DNA of 64,000 bases from Pseudomonas kilonensis (GTDB taxonomy: Bacteria > Pseudomonadota > Gammaproteobacteria > Pseudomonadales > Pseudomonadaceae): the NCBI RefSeq assembly GCF_001269885.1, contig NZ_LHVH01000017.1, positions 434,001 to 498,000 on the forward strand. The letters are read 5' to 3'. This document shows positions 40,247 to 49,314 of the stretch, one piece after another (position 1 is the stretch's first letter; every line of letters starts with the position of its first letter). Below the pieces are notes generated by a model that saw nothing but the letters and a program-made list of their open reading frames with translations, made no database searches and was not told the DNA's origin. Position numbers and translations under genes: made by a program.

Positions 40247-41199
40247 CTCGTGTGCTAGTGACGGGGGGGACCGGGTTTGTTGGGGCTGCGCTGGCTGAAA
40301 AAATCAAACGCGATGGGCGGTTTGAAGTCAGCGTCTCTGTTCGTGATGAACGACAATTGCCAGGTATTCATACCCACCGTGTACCGGGTCTGGACGCTGA
40401 AACTTCTTGGTCGACGGCGCTTGACGGTATGGATGTGGTTGTCCACACCGCCGCGCGTGTTCATGTCATGCGCGACTCTTCAAGCGATCCGTTGACCGAG
40501 TTCAGAAAGGTTAACGTCGACGGAACGCTGAATCTGGCTCGCCAGGCGGCCGCTTCAGGTGTAAAGCGCTTTGTTTTCCTGAGTTCGATCAAGGTAAACG
40601 GTGAAGGCACCGAGCCGGGACGACCTTACAAGTCGGATGATGTTCCACATCCACTTGATCCTTACGGCGTTTCAAAAATGGAAGCCGAGAGGGCGCTGCT
40701 TGAACTGGCAGAAGAAGTACAAATGGAAGTGGTCGTGATTCGACCTGTTTTGGTTTACGGTCCTGGGGTCAAAGCGAATTTCCTCAGTATGATGCGCTGG
40801 CTTGACAAAGGGGTTCCGTTGCCCTTGGGAGCCATTCATAACGCACGCAGTCTGGTTGCCTTGGACAATCTGGTTAGCTTGATTGTGACGTGTGTGGACC
40901 ATCCAGCGGCTGCTAATCAGGTCTTTCTTGTCAGCGACGGGGAAGACCTGTCTACCACTCAGTTATTAGTTCGTATTTCGCAAGCACTGAACAAGCCTTC
41001 CCGTTTGATTCCGGTTCCCTCCTGGGCGCTTGGCCTTGTTGCGCGCTTGTTGGGTAAAGGTGATTTTTCGAAGCGATTATGCGGTTCGCTTCAGGTCGAT
41101 ATCAGTAAAACACGCGCATTGTTGAGCTGGTCCCCGGAAATCAGTGTTGATCAAGGACTGACCAAGACAATCAGTCATTTTGTGGAACAGGGTAAATAA
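40243..41199 (+). CDS. UDP-4-keto-6-deoxy-GlcNAc reductase, WbpV-like
   Basis: SDR-type epimerase/dehydratase/reductase of 318 residues. It has VTGGTGFVGAALAEKI and the catalytic FLSSIKVNGEG and YGVSKMEAE (Tyr-x3-Lys). Placed directly before wbpL and wbpM, as WbpV in P. aeruginosa O6 or WbpK-like enzymes in O5. It would reduce the WbpM product to UDP-QuiNAc or UDP-FucNAc; sequence alone does not tell which C4 epimer is made. It overlaps the GT2 gene by 4 bases. Confidence 0.82.
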   Translation: MTRVLVTGGTGFVGAALAEKIKRDGRFEVSVSVRDERQLPGIHTHRVPGLDAETSWSTALDGMDVVVHTAARVHVMRDSSSDPLTEFRKVNVDGTLNLARQAAASGVKRFVFLSSIKVNGEGTEPGRPYKSDDVPHPLDPYGVSKMEAERALLELAEEVQMEVVVIRPVLVYGPGVKANFLSMMRWLDKGVPLPLGAIHNARSLVALDNLVSLIVTCVDHPAAANQVFLVSDGEDLSTTQLLVRISQALNKPSRLIPVPSWALGLVARLLGKGDFSKRLCGSLQVDISKTRALLSWSPEISVDQGLTKTISHFVEQGK

Positions 41200-42212
41200 T
41201 GGTCTGGCAAGGTTTAGTAGTCATAGTAGCGGTATCTTTTTTGACGACCTGGCTGCTGCGCCGTTATGCATTGGCCCGAAGCATCATCGATATTCCCAAC
41301 GCCCGCAGCTCACATACCGTACCAACCCCACGCGGTGGCGGTGTGGCAATTGTCCTGAGCTTCCTATTGGCCCTGCCTTTATTGGCAATTGCCGATTTTG
41401 TACCGTGGTCGACCATGTGGGCCATGTTGGGAGCTGGTATGGGCATCGCGGTGCTCGGTTTTCTCGACGATCATGGACATATCGCGGCCCGCTGGCGTTT
41501 GCTCGGGCACTTTGCTGCGTCGATATGGGCGTTGTACTGGTTGGGCGGCTTACCCGCCCTTACGTTCTTCGGTTTCAAGCTTGAATTGGCTTGGCTGGGA
41601 CATGTCCTTGCCGCTTTTTACCTGGTTTGGCTGCTCAACCTCTACAACTTCATGGACGGTATCGACGGTATCGCCAGCGTCGAGGCGATTTGTGCTTGCC
41701 TCGGAGCTTGCCTGCTTTATTGGTTGGGCGGCTTTGATAGCTTGATCGTGGTACCACTGGTGCTCGCAATGGCAGTGGGGGGGTTTCTGTATTGGAATTT
41801 CCCTCCCGCACGAATTTTTATGGGGGACGCAGGAAGCGGATTCCTTGGCATCATCCTCGGTCTGTTGTCTTTGCAGGCAGCCTGGACTTCACCCAAGCTG
41901 CTTTGGGTCTGGCTAATTTTGTTGGGCGTGTTCATCGTCGATGCAACCGTCACCTTGATACGACGTCTGCTACGAGGCGATAAGGTGTATGAAGCCCACC
42001 GCAGCCATGCGTACCAATTCGCTTCGCGTCAGTATGGTCGTCATTTGCCGGTAACCATGGCGGTGGCGGTGATTAACCTGTTCTGGCTCCTGCCTCTGGC
42101 AGCATCTGTCGTTTTGTGGAACATGGATGGCGCGTTGGCTTTGATAGTGGCCTATGTTCCGTTGGTGCTGCTAGCCGTTAGGTTTCATGCGGGTGAGCTG
42201 GAGAAGACCTGA
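41199..42212 (+). CDS. wbpL: Initiating glycosyl-1-phosphate transferase WbpL
   Basis: MraY/WecA-type membrane enzyme of 337 residues with about 10-11 helices. It has NARSSHTVPTPRGGGVAI, the catalytic NFMDGIDGIA and FMGDAGSGFLG loops. It transfers the first sugar phosphate, a QuiNAc/FucNAc-type residue, to undecaprenyl phosphate, starting every O unit. In P. aeruginosa WbpL also primes the common polysaccharide. The ATG overlaps the previous stop (TAATG). Confidence 0.93.
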   Translation: MVWQGLVVIVAVSFLTTWLLRRYALARSIIDIPNARSSHTVPTPRGGGVAIVLSFLLALPLLAIADFVPWSTMWAMLGAGMGIAVLGFLDDHGHIAARWRLLGHFAASIWALYWLGGLPALTFFGFKLELAWLGHVLAAFYLVWLLNLYNFMDGIDGIASVEAICACLGACLLYWLGGFDSLIVVPLVLAMAVGGFLYWNFPPARIFMGDAGSGFLGIILGLLSLQAAWTSPKLLWVWLILLGVFIVDATVTLIRRLLRGDKVYEAHRSHAYQFASRQYGRHLPVTMAVAVINLFWLLPLAASVVLWNMDGALALIVAYVPLVLLAVRFHAGELEKT

Positions 42213-42326
42213 TTTCAGGGGTAAGGTTCGAATTTTTCCTTATCGGTTGTCTAAGAGACGGAAATATAATTGCGTACTTCAGGAATGCATTTGTTTTAGG
42301 AGCTGGCCAAGGTGCGTGAAGGGGTT

Positions 42327-44321
42327 ATGGATAAGATACGATCGGCGCTGTTGGGGCTGCCCAGGCGCCACAAGCGCGCGATCCAGGTAGCCACCGATGT
42401 GGTTTTGGTTTGGTTCGCCTTGTGGCTGGCATTTGTCGTTCGACTGGGTGTCGAGGCGTTGGCCAGCCCAATCGAAACGCATCTGTGGCTTTTCGTATCC
42501 GCTCCGCTGATCGCTATTCCAATTTTCGTTCGCTTTGGCATGTATCGCGCGGTCATGCGGTATTTTGGTAACGACGCGCTGATCACGATTTGCAAGGCGG
42601 TCAGCCTTTCGGCTTTGTTGCTGGCCCTGGTGGTGTATTGGTACAGCAACCATAAAACCGTGGTGCCACGCTCCATCATTTTCAACTACTGGTGGCTTAG
42701 CCTGATCATGATTGGCGGCTTGCGCCTGATGATGCGGCAGTACTTCCTGGGGGACTGGTTTACCGCAGCCCAGCATGTGCCCTTCACTAACCGTGACGAC
42801 GGTTTGCCCAAGGTTGCTATTTATGGTGCCGGGGCCGCAGGTAACCAGCTCGTGGCCGCGTTGCGCATGGGGCGGGTGATGCGACCGGTCGCATTCATCG
42901 ATGATGACAACAGCATCGCTGACCGCGTGATCGCAGGGCTGCAGGTCTACGAGCCCAGGCATATCCAAAAGATGATCGACACAACCGGCGCACAGGAAAT
43001 TCTGCTGGCCGTGCCTTCCTCGTCACGAGGCCGCCGTCGAGAGATTTTGACGCTGCTTGAAGGCTTTCCCCTGCATGTACGCAGCGTCCCCGGGTTCATG
43101 GACCTGGCCAGCGGCCGGGTCAAGGTCGATGACATCCAGGAAGTGGACATCGCGGACCTTCTAGGGCGTGATCCGGTTCCCGCACAACCTGATCTGCTGG
43201 AGCATTGCATCACCGGTCAGTCGGTCCTGGTTACTGGGGCTGGTGGTTCGATTGGCTCCGAGCTTTGCCGGCAAATCCTGGCGCTGAAGCCGACCACACT
43301 GCTGCTGTATGAGCATAGCGAATTCAATCTCTATAGCATTCTGTCTGAACTTGAACCTCGAGTGGTTCGTGAGTCACTGTCGGTTCGGTTGCTGCCTATC
43401 CTTGGATCGGTACGAGACCAGGACAAACTGCTGGACGTGATGAAGACCTGGAATGTCGATACGGTCTATCACGCCGCTGCTTATAAGCATGTCCCGATGG
43501 TCGAGCACAATATCGCCGAAGGCGTCCTGAACAATGTGATCGGCACATTGAACACGGCACAGGCTGCGTTGCAAGCAGGTGTATCGAACTTCGTCCTGAT
43601 TTCCACGGATAAGGCGGTACGCCCGACCAATGTAATGGGCAGCACCAAGCGGCTTGCAGAACTGACCTTGCAGGCCCTCAGTCGCGAACTGGCCCCTGTG
43701 TTATTCGGTGATAAAGCCAACATCTCAAGGGTCAATAAAACCCGTTTCACCATGGTCCGGTTCGGCAACGTGTTGGGTTCATCCGGTTCGGTTATTCCTC
43801 TGTTCCACAAACAGATCAAATCCGGCGGGCCCTTGACCGTCACGCATCCAAAGATCACGCGTTACTTCATGACCATTCCCGAGGCCGCTCAGTTGGTGAT
43901 CCAGGCGGGCTCCATGGGGTTGGGCGGAGACGTTTTTGTGCTGGACATGGGCGAACCGGTAAAGATTATCGAGCTGGCGGAAAAGATGATTCACCTGTCC
44001 GGCTTGAGTGTTCGTTCGGAAAAGAATCCCCACGGCGACATTTCAATCGAGTTCACAGGCCTGCGTCCAGGCGAGAAGCTTTACGAGGAGTTGCTGATTG
44101 GTGACAACGTCGTCGCTACCCAGCATCCGATGATCATGAGTGCCAACGAGGACCATCTGCCTTGGGACACGCTCAAGGCCAAGTTGGCTGAGTTGCTGGC
44201 CGCCATTGAGCACGATGACTACACAAGGGTCCGCCAGCTGCTTCGGGACACTGTCAGTGGTTACGCTCCGGATGGCGAGATTGTCGACTGGATCTACCAG
44301 CAACGCCGTCTCGAACCCTGA
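42327..44321 (+). CDS. wbpM: UDP-GlcNAc 4,6-dehydratase WbpM
   Basis: Large membrane-anchored dehydratase of 664 residues. Four N-terminal helices span about 15-130. A first Rossmann-like region follows (AIYGAGAAGNQLVAAL), then the catalytic SDR domain (about 285-600) with VLVTGAGGSIGSEL and STDKAVRPTNVMG.TKR. It makes the 4-keto-6-deoxy intermediate for QuiNAc or FucNAc. It closes the O-antigen locus, as in P. aeruginosa. The ATG at 42327 matches the usual start of the family; a GTG at 42312 with AGGAG 9 bases upstream is a real alternative. Confidence 0.95.
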   Translation: MDKIRSALLGLPRRHKRAIQVATDVVLVWFALWLAFVVRLGVEALASPIETHLWLFVSAPLIAIPIFVRFGMYRAVMRYFGNDALITICKAVSLSALLLALVVYWYSNHKTVVPRSIIFNYWWLSLIMIGGLRLMMRQYFLGDWFTAAQHVPFTNRDDGLPKVAIYGAGAAGNQLVAALRMGRVMRPVAFIDDDNSIADRVIAGLQVYEPRHIQKMIDTTGAQEILLAVPSSSRGRRREILTLLEGFPLHVRSVPGFMDLASGRVKVDDIQEVDIADLLGRDPVPAQPDLLEHCITGQSVLVTGAGGSIGSELCRQILALKPTTLLLYEHSEFNLYSILSELEPRVVRESLSVRLLPILGSVRDQDKLLDVMKTWNVDTVYHAAAYKHVPMVEHNIAEGVLNNVIGTLNTAQAALQAGVSNFVLISTDKAVRPTNVMGSTKRLAELTLQALSRELAPVLFGDKANISRVNKTRFTMVRFGNVLGSSGSVIPLFHKQIKSGGPLTVTHPKITRYFMTIPEAAQLVIQAGSMGLGGDVFVLDMGEPVKIIELAEKMIHLSGLSVRSEKNPHGDISIEFTGLRPGEKLYEELLIGDNVVATQHPMIMSANEDHLPWDTLKAKLAELLAAIEHDDYTRVRQLLRDTVSGYAPDGEIVDWIYQQRRLEP

Positions 44322-44379
44322 TTGTTACATACGCTGTAACGTACACATTTTTGACAGCGACACCTCATCGCCTAAGTTT

Positions 44380-44412
44380 GAGAAGCAGCTTCGGAAAAGC
44401 TGCTTCTCTCTT
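44380..44412 (+). terminator. wbpM terminator
   Basis: A perfect 12-bp stem (gagaagcagctt/aagctgcttctc) with a 5-base loop, followed by tctt. It lies between wbpM and comEA and probably ends the O-antigen transcript. Confidence 0.8.
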
Positions 44413-44435
44413 AACGATGTCATGGAGCGTCACTT

Positions 44436-44771
44436 ATGCGTACAGGCTATTTCTACTCTCTGGTTTTTGCCTTTCTCACCAGCGCCTCGATTGCTGCTAT
44501 CGCTGCCCCAGTGGTCAAATCCGAGGTTCTCGTTACGCCGCCAGCAGCGGAACAGCCGGCCAAAACGCAGAGCGCCAAAGTGGATTTAAACGGGGCGGAT
44601 GCTGCCACGCTGCAGCGCGAGCTGTCAGGGATCGGCAAGGGCAAGGCTGAAGCGATAGTTGCGTATCGGGAGAGTAATGGGCCGTTTTCTTCGGTGGAAG
44701 AATTACTGGAGGTCAAGGGGATCGGCAAGGCGATTCTCGACAGGAACCGTGAGAAGCTGGAAGTTAATTGA
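44436..44771 (+). CDS. comEA: ComEA-like helix-hairpin-helix protein
   Basis: Secreted or periplasmic protein of 111 residues. It has a signal peptide (hydrophobic 7-22, cleavage near AIAA-PV), a Pro/Ala/Lys-rich linker and a C-terminal pair of helix-hairpin-helix motifs (LSGIGKGKAEAIVAYR and LLEVKGIGKAILDRN). Proteins of this kind bind double-stranded DNA in the periplasm; ComEA draws DNA in during transformation. Pseudomonads keep this gene next to wbpM. GGAG lies 8 bases upstream. Confidence 0.88.
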   Translation: MRTGYFYSLVFAFLTSASIAAIAAPVVKSEVLVTPPAAEQPAKTQSAKVDLNGADAATLQRELSGIGKGKAEAIVAYRESNGPFSSVEELLEVKGIGKAILDRNREKLEVN

Positions 44772-44784
44772 GCGCATGAATAAG

Positions 44785-44814
44785 AAGGGCCGATCGAATG
44801 GTCGGCCTTTTTTA
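44785..44814 (+). terminator. comEA terminator
   Basis: Stem ggccga/tcggcc with an 8-base loop, an A-run before and a six-T run after, 13 bases past the comEA stop. It may also serve the convergent acyltransferase gene. Confidence 0.9.
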
Positions 44815-44834
44815 TATGACTATTGATCTGTCGC

Positions 44835-45938
44835 TCATTGTCCTGTTGGCGTCCTAGCAAGTAAATGATTTTGTTTCGGGTGATTGGTTAAATGCTTCCC
44901 AAGATTAATGAAAGGTTTTTCAATGGAGCGATAAACAAAATAACTTAAGGCGATCGTGAGTGGTAAGGTAATGATGCAGAAAAACTGTAATTTTTCATGC
45001 GGTGTTGGACTGCTATAAATTAAGGGGAGAAGGTATTTTGAAGTGTAAAAAAAAGCTGCGCCATGCAGCAGATATACTGAGTACGATATATCGCCCATAA
45101 ACTTCAATGCTGGTGTGATATATTTTTGCGGCTTTATATCCAGGTTTAGTACCGACCAGCAAGCGATTCCGCATGTGAAGGTGAAAAATGCTCTATTGAG
45201 TCCTGTGACGATGTTAATTTGATTGCCGTCGACAGGCCAGTATGTGAAAGCTATGCAAGCAAAGACGAGTGCGGTCATGGGGTATAGGTTGTTCGCACTT
45301 ACATGCGATTTTCTCATCATGCCGATGCCCACACCTATGGCGAAAAGAAATGCTTGATTAAATGGGTTTATATATGTTGCCCATTGTTGGGCTAGGGGCT
45401 GTGCGGGGGTTAATAAGTAGCTTGAGAAGTAAAAGTATATGGATCCAAGGACTAGGCTGGCGCAGAGATATGACCATTTATGTTTTGTGAACGCGACGAG
45501 GAATGGAAATAGAACATAAAAAACCATTTCGTTTCCAATTGACCAGCCACCGACGGGGATGTAGTTTTTAGGATGATAATATCCAAAAGTAAGGGTGAGG
45601 TTGGATATGTATTTTTCCCAGTTGATAGTAAAGCTTTGTGTTGCTAAATATAGATAGAAGCCCGTTAAAAGCGTGGCAATCCAGTAGAGCGGAGCAATTC
45701 TGAAAAAACGCTTTGTGACGTAGTTGCGTAGATTCTGTCGGGAAAGCTTTACGTCGGAGTATGCAAGGTAGAGTGAGATGCCGCTGATGATATAAAATGT
45801 CGATACAGTATATATCCCCAATCTTCCTAGTGTGGTACTGCTGTCGGGAGTTCCTATGCTCCAGCTCATGAAGTGATAAACCATCACGCATAAGGCAAGA
45901 AGGCCTCTCATGTAGTCAATGGAGTTTATTCGATGCAT
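44835..45938 (-). CDS. OafA/YrhL-type acyltransferase
   Basis: Acyltransferase family 3 membrane protein of 367 residues with about 10 helices. The N-terminal INSIDYMRGLLALCVMVYHF holds the conserved Arg and His of the family. GGWSIGNEMVFYVLFPF is the second family signature. Such enzymes O-acetylate O-antigens or other surface glycans. The DNA is AT-rich compared with its neighbours, and the gene stands alone on the minus strand just outside the O-antigen locus, as expected for an accessory modification gene. Ribosome binding site is weak. Confidence 0.85.
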   Translation of the reverse strand: MHRINSIDYMRGLLALCVMVYHFMSWSIGTPDSSTTLGRLGIYTVSTFYIISGISLYLAYSDVKLSRQNLRNYVTKRFFRIAPLYWIATLLTGFYLYLATQSFTINWEKYISNLTLTFGYYHPKNYIPVGGWSIGNEMVFYVLFPFLVAFTKHKWSYLCASLVLGSIYFYFSSYLLTPAQPLAQQWATYINPFNQAFLFAIGVGIGMMRKSHVSANNLYPMTALVFACIAFTYWPVDGNQINIVTGLNRAFFTFTCGIACWSVLNLDIKPQKYITPALKFMGDISYSVYLLHGAAFFYTSKYLLPLIYSSPTPHEKLQFFCIITLPLTIALSYFVYRSIEKPFINLGKHLTNHPKQNHLLARTPTGQ

Positions 45939-46332
45939 TAATTGCTCGTCCGGCGTTGGTAATGCTGATATTAAGGTGAAAGCTATTATGCGGTGGGTAG
46001 TATCGCAGATTCTCGGCTTTTAACCCACACCGATTCAGGGCTTGAAAGCGGCATTCGAAGATGTGACGCATAGATCCATGGACGTTGAGTGGTCGAGCTG
46101 GCACGAAGTGTGATTACCTAATGCGAAGAACCAACTGCTGAACAGTCCTAAGGCTTTTGAACATGAACAGCGGACCTTCCTTATCCACTGATCAACTGAA
46201 GCTACGCGCAGGCATCATCGTTGGGCGCTTGCTATGGGGTTGCTCGCAGCGGTCGAAGGCGACAGGCGCGCGAGCAACTGCTTTTACAGCTACTGACTCC
46301 CACTCCCTCACCACTGATCAAGGACCCGCGCC
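45939..46332. other. Intergenic region between acyltransferase and DUF1989 genes
   Basis: 394 bases separating two divergent genes. It should hold both promoters. A short frame from 46157 runs into the DUF1989 gene in another frame and does not look like a protein. AT-rich on the left, GC-rich on the right from about 46200, marking the edge of the transferred DNA. I see no RNA gene. Confidence 0.5.
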
Positions 46333-47184
46333 ATGTACAAAGACTACCCAGCCGCCTACCAGGTCAGCAAAGGTTCAGCCCTGCAAGTGGACAAACCCTT
46401 CTACGACCGCATCCGCACCCAGCAGGACAAACGCACCTTGATCGAACAGTTCGAGGTACCCATCCGCACCGGCCGCGCTTGGCACGTACCTGCCGGTCAT
46501 GTGTTTCGCGTCACGACGCCGGTGGGCCCGCAGGTAGGGGACTTCAACGTCTGGAGCGCCCACGATCCGCGGGAGCGTCTGTGGGCGGCGCGCACGCGTC
46601 AGCTTCAGGGTGCCCACGTCAGTACCCATGATCGGTTGTGGTCGAACCTGCCATTCCTGCGGCCCTTGGTGACCATCACCGATGACAGCCTGGCTGGCTA
46701 CGGTATCGACGAGCATGGTGGACGGCTGCATGATCTGCTGGGCACGCGCTGTGATCCGTATGTGAACAAGATGCTGACGGGGGAGGACTTCCATCATCAC
46801 TGCCATTCGAACCTGACCCGTGCGGTGTTACCTCACGGCCTGACGGAGTTCGATGTGCACGACGTGCTGAACATTTTCCAGTGCACGGGGCTTAATCATG
46901 ACGACATGTACTTCATGAAGGCCTGTCCGGCGCAGAAGGGCGATTACCTGGAGTTTTTTGCCGAGATTGATCTGTTGTGCGCCCTGTCCACCTGCCCGGG
47001 TGGTGACCTGTCGCTGGCGATGTGGGGGCCGGATGCGCAGGATCCCCTTAGCGTCTGTCGCCCGCTGGGGGTTGAGATCTATCGGTTGGAGGATTCATTG
47101 CTGGAGGGCTGGAGCCAGCCTGAGCGGGCGGCGTACAAGGGGTTGCATGGCTTGCATATCGCCAAGGCGGATTGGGAGAAGTGA
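46333..47184 (+). CDS. DUF1989 / urea carboxylase-associated family protein
   Basis: Protein of 283 residues of the DUF1989 family, often found next to urea carboxylase or amine catabolism genes. The family centre is visible: FHHHCHSNL with a His/Cys cluster, then NIFQCTG and CPGGDLS. These conserved His and Cys residues may bind metal. Here no urea carboxylase gene is near; an ethanolamine permease lies a little further on, on the other strand. The reaction is unknown to me. GACCCGCGCC precedes the ATG, so the ribosome binding site is poor. Confidence 0.75.
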   Translation: MYKDYPAAYQVSKGSALQVDKPFYDRIRTQQDKRTLIEQFEVPIRTGRAWHVPAGHVFRVTTPVGPQVGDFNVWSAHDPRERLWAARTRQLQGAHVSTHDRLWSNLPFLRPLVTITDDSLAGYGIDEHGGRLHDLLGTRCDPYVNKMLTGEDFHHHCHSNLTRAVLPHGLTEFDVHDVLNIFQCTGLNHDDMYFMKACPAQKGDYLEFFAEIDLLCALSTCPGGDLSLAMWGPDAQDPLSVCRPLGVEIYRLEDSLLEGWSQPERAAYKGLHGLHIAKADWEK

Positions 47185-47220
47185 TGTAGCAGGCGCCGCC
47201 TTTTGGTGGTGAGAGTGGGC

Positions 47221-47323
47221 TTTGTAGGAGCTGTCGAGTGCAACGAGGCTGCCGATCTTTTCCCTGACACTTGAGTCTCAAGCGAAAGATCAAAAGATCG
47301 CAGGCTTCGCCAGCTCCTACAAA
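47221..47323. repeat. Palindromic repeat of another family (ctcctacaa type)
   Basis: Inverted ends tttgtaggagctg and cagctcctacaaa surround an AT/GC-mixed middle that contains aaagatcaaaagatcg. It is a known kind of dispersed repeat in fluorescent pseudomonads. It lies between the DUF1989 gene and the convergent DUF2897 gene. Confidence 0.7.
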
Positions 47324-47375
47324 GCCCAGCGGGAGCAAGCTCCCTTGCCACAGAGGTACTGAGCAAGCCAGGTAA

Positions 47376-47543
47376 TCAACGATCCTTGGCTTCCTTCGCA
47401 TCCATTTCCGCATTGCGTTCGGCAACGCGCTTGCGTTGTTCGTCCGTCAGTTCGACCTTGTGGGCGGTGTCGCGCAGCATCATCAGACCCCCCACGATCG
47501 AGCCGATTGCAACAATCAGAATCAACCAGGCATACCAGGGCAT
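47376..47543 (-). CDS. Small DUF2897-type membrane protein
   Basis: Protein of 55 residues with one N-terminal membrane helix (MPWYAWLILIVAIGSIVGGL) and a charged tail rich in Lys, Arg and Glu. The sequence matches the DUF2897 family common in pseudomonads; function unknown. The frame is open up to 47600, but AAGGAG just before the ATG at 47543 fixes the start. It lies downstream of the ethanolamine permease on the same strand. Confidence 0.75.
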   Translation of the reverse strand: MPWYAWLILIVAIGSIVGGLMMLRDTAHKVELTDEQRKRVAERNAEMDAKEAKDR

Positions 47544-47665
47544 AGGGTTCTCCTTGAGGGGGGGCGATGGACGGACGAATATTTCGCCGATCCATCGCAC
47601 CTACCACTTATGAGCGAAGGTTGTTCGCAGTGGTTCAATACTACGCCCGTTCGGTCGTATTCACC

Positions 47666-49030
47666 TCAAAGCCCGGTCAGCATCGCATCGGCGGGAGCGT
47701 CTGCACGCAGTTGTGCGGTGAGGATGAAATAGACGAAACCCACCGCCATGAAGCCGAGGAAGATCAGCCCGATCAGCGCGTTGAACCAGGCCATTGCCAC
47801 CAGGCACACCACTGCCAGCACCAAGGCGATGCCTGGCACGATCGGATAGCCCGGTGCGCGGAAAGTACGTTCCAGGTTGGGTTCGGTTTTGCGCAACTTG
47901 AACAGGCTGAGCATGCTCATGATGTACATGACGATGGCGCCGAACACGGCCATGGTGATCATCGCCGCGGTCAGGGTCATGCCGCCGAGGTTGATCAGGC
48001 CGTCGCTGTAGATTGCGGCAATGCCGATCAGCCCACCGGCGATGATGGCCCGGTGCGGGGTCTGGAAGCGCGACAGTTTGGCCAGGGAGGCGGGCAGGTA
48101 GCCGGCGCGGGCCAGGGCGAAGAACTGGCGCGAGTAGCCAAGGATGATGCCGTGGAAACTCGCCACCAGGCCGAACAAGCCGATCCACACCAGCATGTGC
48201 AGCCAGCCGGAGCTTTCGCCGACCACGGTTTTCATGGCTTGGGGCAGGGGATCGTTGATGTTCGACAGGGTGCGCCAGTCGCCGACGCCGCCGGCAAAGA
48301 ACATCACGCCCATCGCCAGGATTACCAGGGTCAGGATGCCGCTGATGTAAGCCTTGGGAATCGTGCGTTTCGGATCCTTGGCTTCTTCGGCGGCCATGGC
48401 CGCGCCTTCGATGGCCAGGAAGAACCAGATGGCGAAGGGAATCGCGGCGAACATGCCGGCGATGGCCGGTGCGCCAAACACATCGGAACCGGCCCAGCCG
48501 TTCAGGGCAAAGCTGCTGAAACTGAACGCCGGGGCCACGACGCCCATGAATACCAGCAGTTCGGCTACCGCCAATACGCAGACAATCAGCTCGAATGTCG
48601 CGGCCAGCTTGACCCCGAGGATGTTCAGGCCCATGAACACGATATAGGCGCCGACCGCTGCGTGTTTCGGATCCAGCGCCGGGAATTGCACGTTCAGGTA
48701 GGCGCCGATGGCCAGGGCAATGGCTGGCGGCGCGAAGACGAATTCGATCAGCGTCGCCAGCCCGGCGATCAACCCGCCTTTTTCGCCGAAGGCCCGACGG
48801 CTGTAGGCAAACGGCCCGCCGGCATGGGGAATGGCGGTGGTCAGTTCGGTGAAGCTGAAAATGAAGCAGGTGTACATGGCCGCGACCATGAATGACGTCA
48901 CCAAAAAGCCCAGCGTCCCGGCCACGCCCCAGCCGTAGCTCCAGCCGAAATACTCGCCGGAAATCACCAGGCCGACGGCAATGCCCCATAAATGCAGGGT
49001 GCCCAGGGTGGGTTTGAGTTGTGTGTTCAT
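47666..49030 (-). CDS. eat: Ethanolamine permease
   Basis: Amino acid/polyamine/organocation transporter of 454 residues with about 12 helices. LWGIAVGLVISGEYFGW near the N-terminus and AEEAKDPKRTIPKAYI in the middle are typical of the Eat ethanolamine permeases. It imports ethanolamine as carbon or nitrogen source; the ammonia-lyase genes eutBC are not in the window. GAGGGGAG precedes the ATG at 49030; the longer frame to 49225 runs through a REP repeat and is not used. Confidence 0.9.
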   Translation of the reverse strand: MNTQLKPTLGTLHLWGIAVGLVISGEYFGWSYGWGVAGTLGFLVTSFMVAAMYTCFIFSFTELTTAIPHAGGPFAYSRRAFGEKGGLIAGLATLIEFVFAPPAIALAIGAYLNVQFPALDPKHAAVGAYIVFMGLNILGVKLAATFELIVCVLAVAELLVFMGVVAPAFSFSSFALNGWAGSDVFGAPAIAGMFAAIPFAIWFFLAIEGAAMAAEEAKDPKRTIPKAYISGILTLVILAMGVMFFAGGVGDWRTLSNINDPLPQAMKTVVGESSGWLHMLVWIGLFGLVASFHGIILGYSRQFFALARAGYLPASLAKLSRFQTPHRAIIAGGLIGIAAIYSDGLINLGGMTLTAAMITMAVFGAIVMYIMSMLSLFKLRKTEPNLERTFRAPGYPIVPGIALVLAVVCLVAMAWFNALIGLIFLGFMAVGFVYFILTAQLRADAPADAMLTGL

Positions 49031-49194
49031 CGGTGGCTCCCCTCGATCCATAGCAAAAGCGCTGGGGAGGGGCAGTGCAGTGGGCGTGCCAGTGTGGCGA
49101 GGGCGGTCGTAATGGGTGAAATCGTGTCGTATCGGGGATGTTCGCTGCCGGATGGCTGGGTTTTGTGCCCCAGTTGAGGGCGAGGTTGCCTGTT
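49031..49194. other. Upstream region of the ethanolamine permease
   Basis: 164 bases with no gene; should hold the promoter of the permease, reading leftwards. Ethanolamine genes in pseudomonads are often sigma-54 or AraC-type controlled, but I found no convincing GG-N10-GC pair. Confidence 0.35.
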
Positions 49195-49303
49195 CTGGCG
49201 TCATCGCGAGCAGGCTCGCTCCCACAGGGGATCCTCAGTGGGCACGGATTCCGTATACACAACAGAACCATTGTGGGAGCGAGCCTGCTCGCGATGACGC
49301 CAG
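49195..49303. repeat. Everted REP pair with perfect 31-base arms
   Basis: Arms at 49195-49225 and 49273-49303 are perfect reverse complements, with the gtgggagc heads facing inward. Together with 11975-12066 it is one of two such inverted-order pairs in the window. It lies between the divergent permease and kdp promoters. Confidence 0.9.
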
Positions 49304-49314
49304 CCCAACCAACA

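Noticed and set aside
46157..46441. Frame of 94 codons overlapping the DUF1989 gene start
   Set aside because: Runs out of frame into a well-supported gene and has a low-complexity Thr/Ser-rich sequence.
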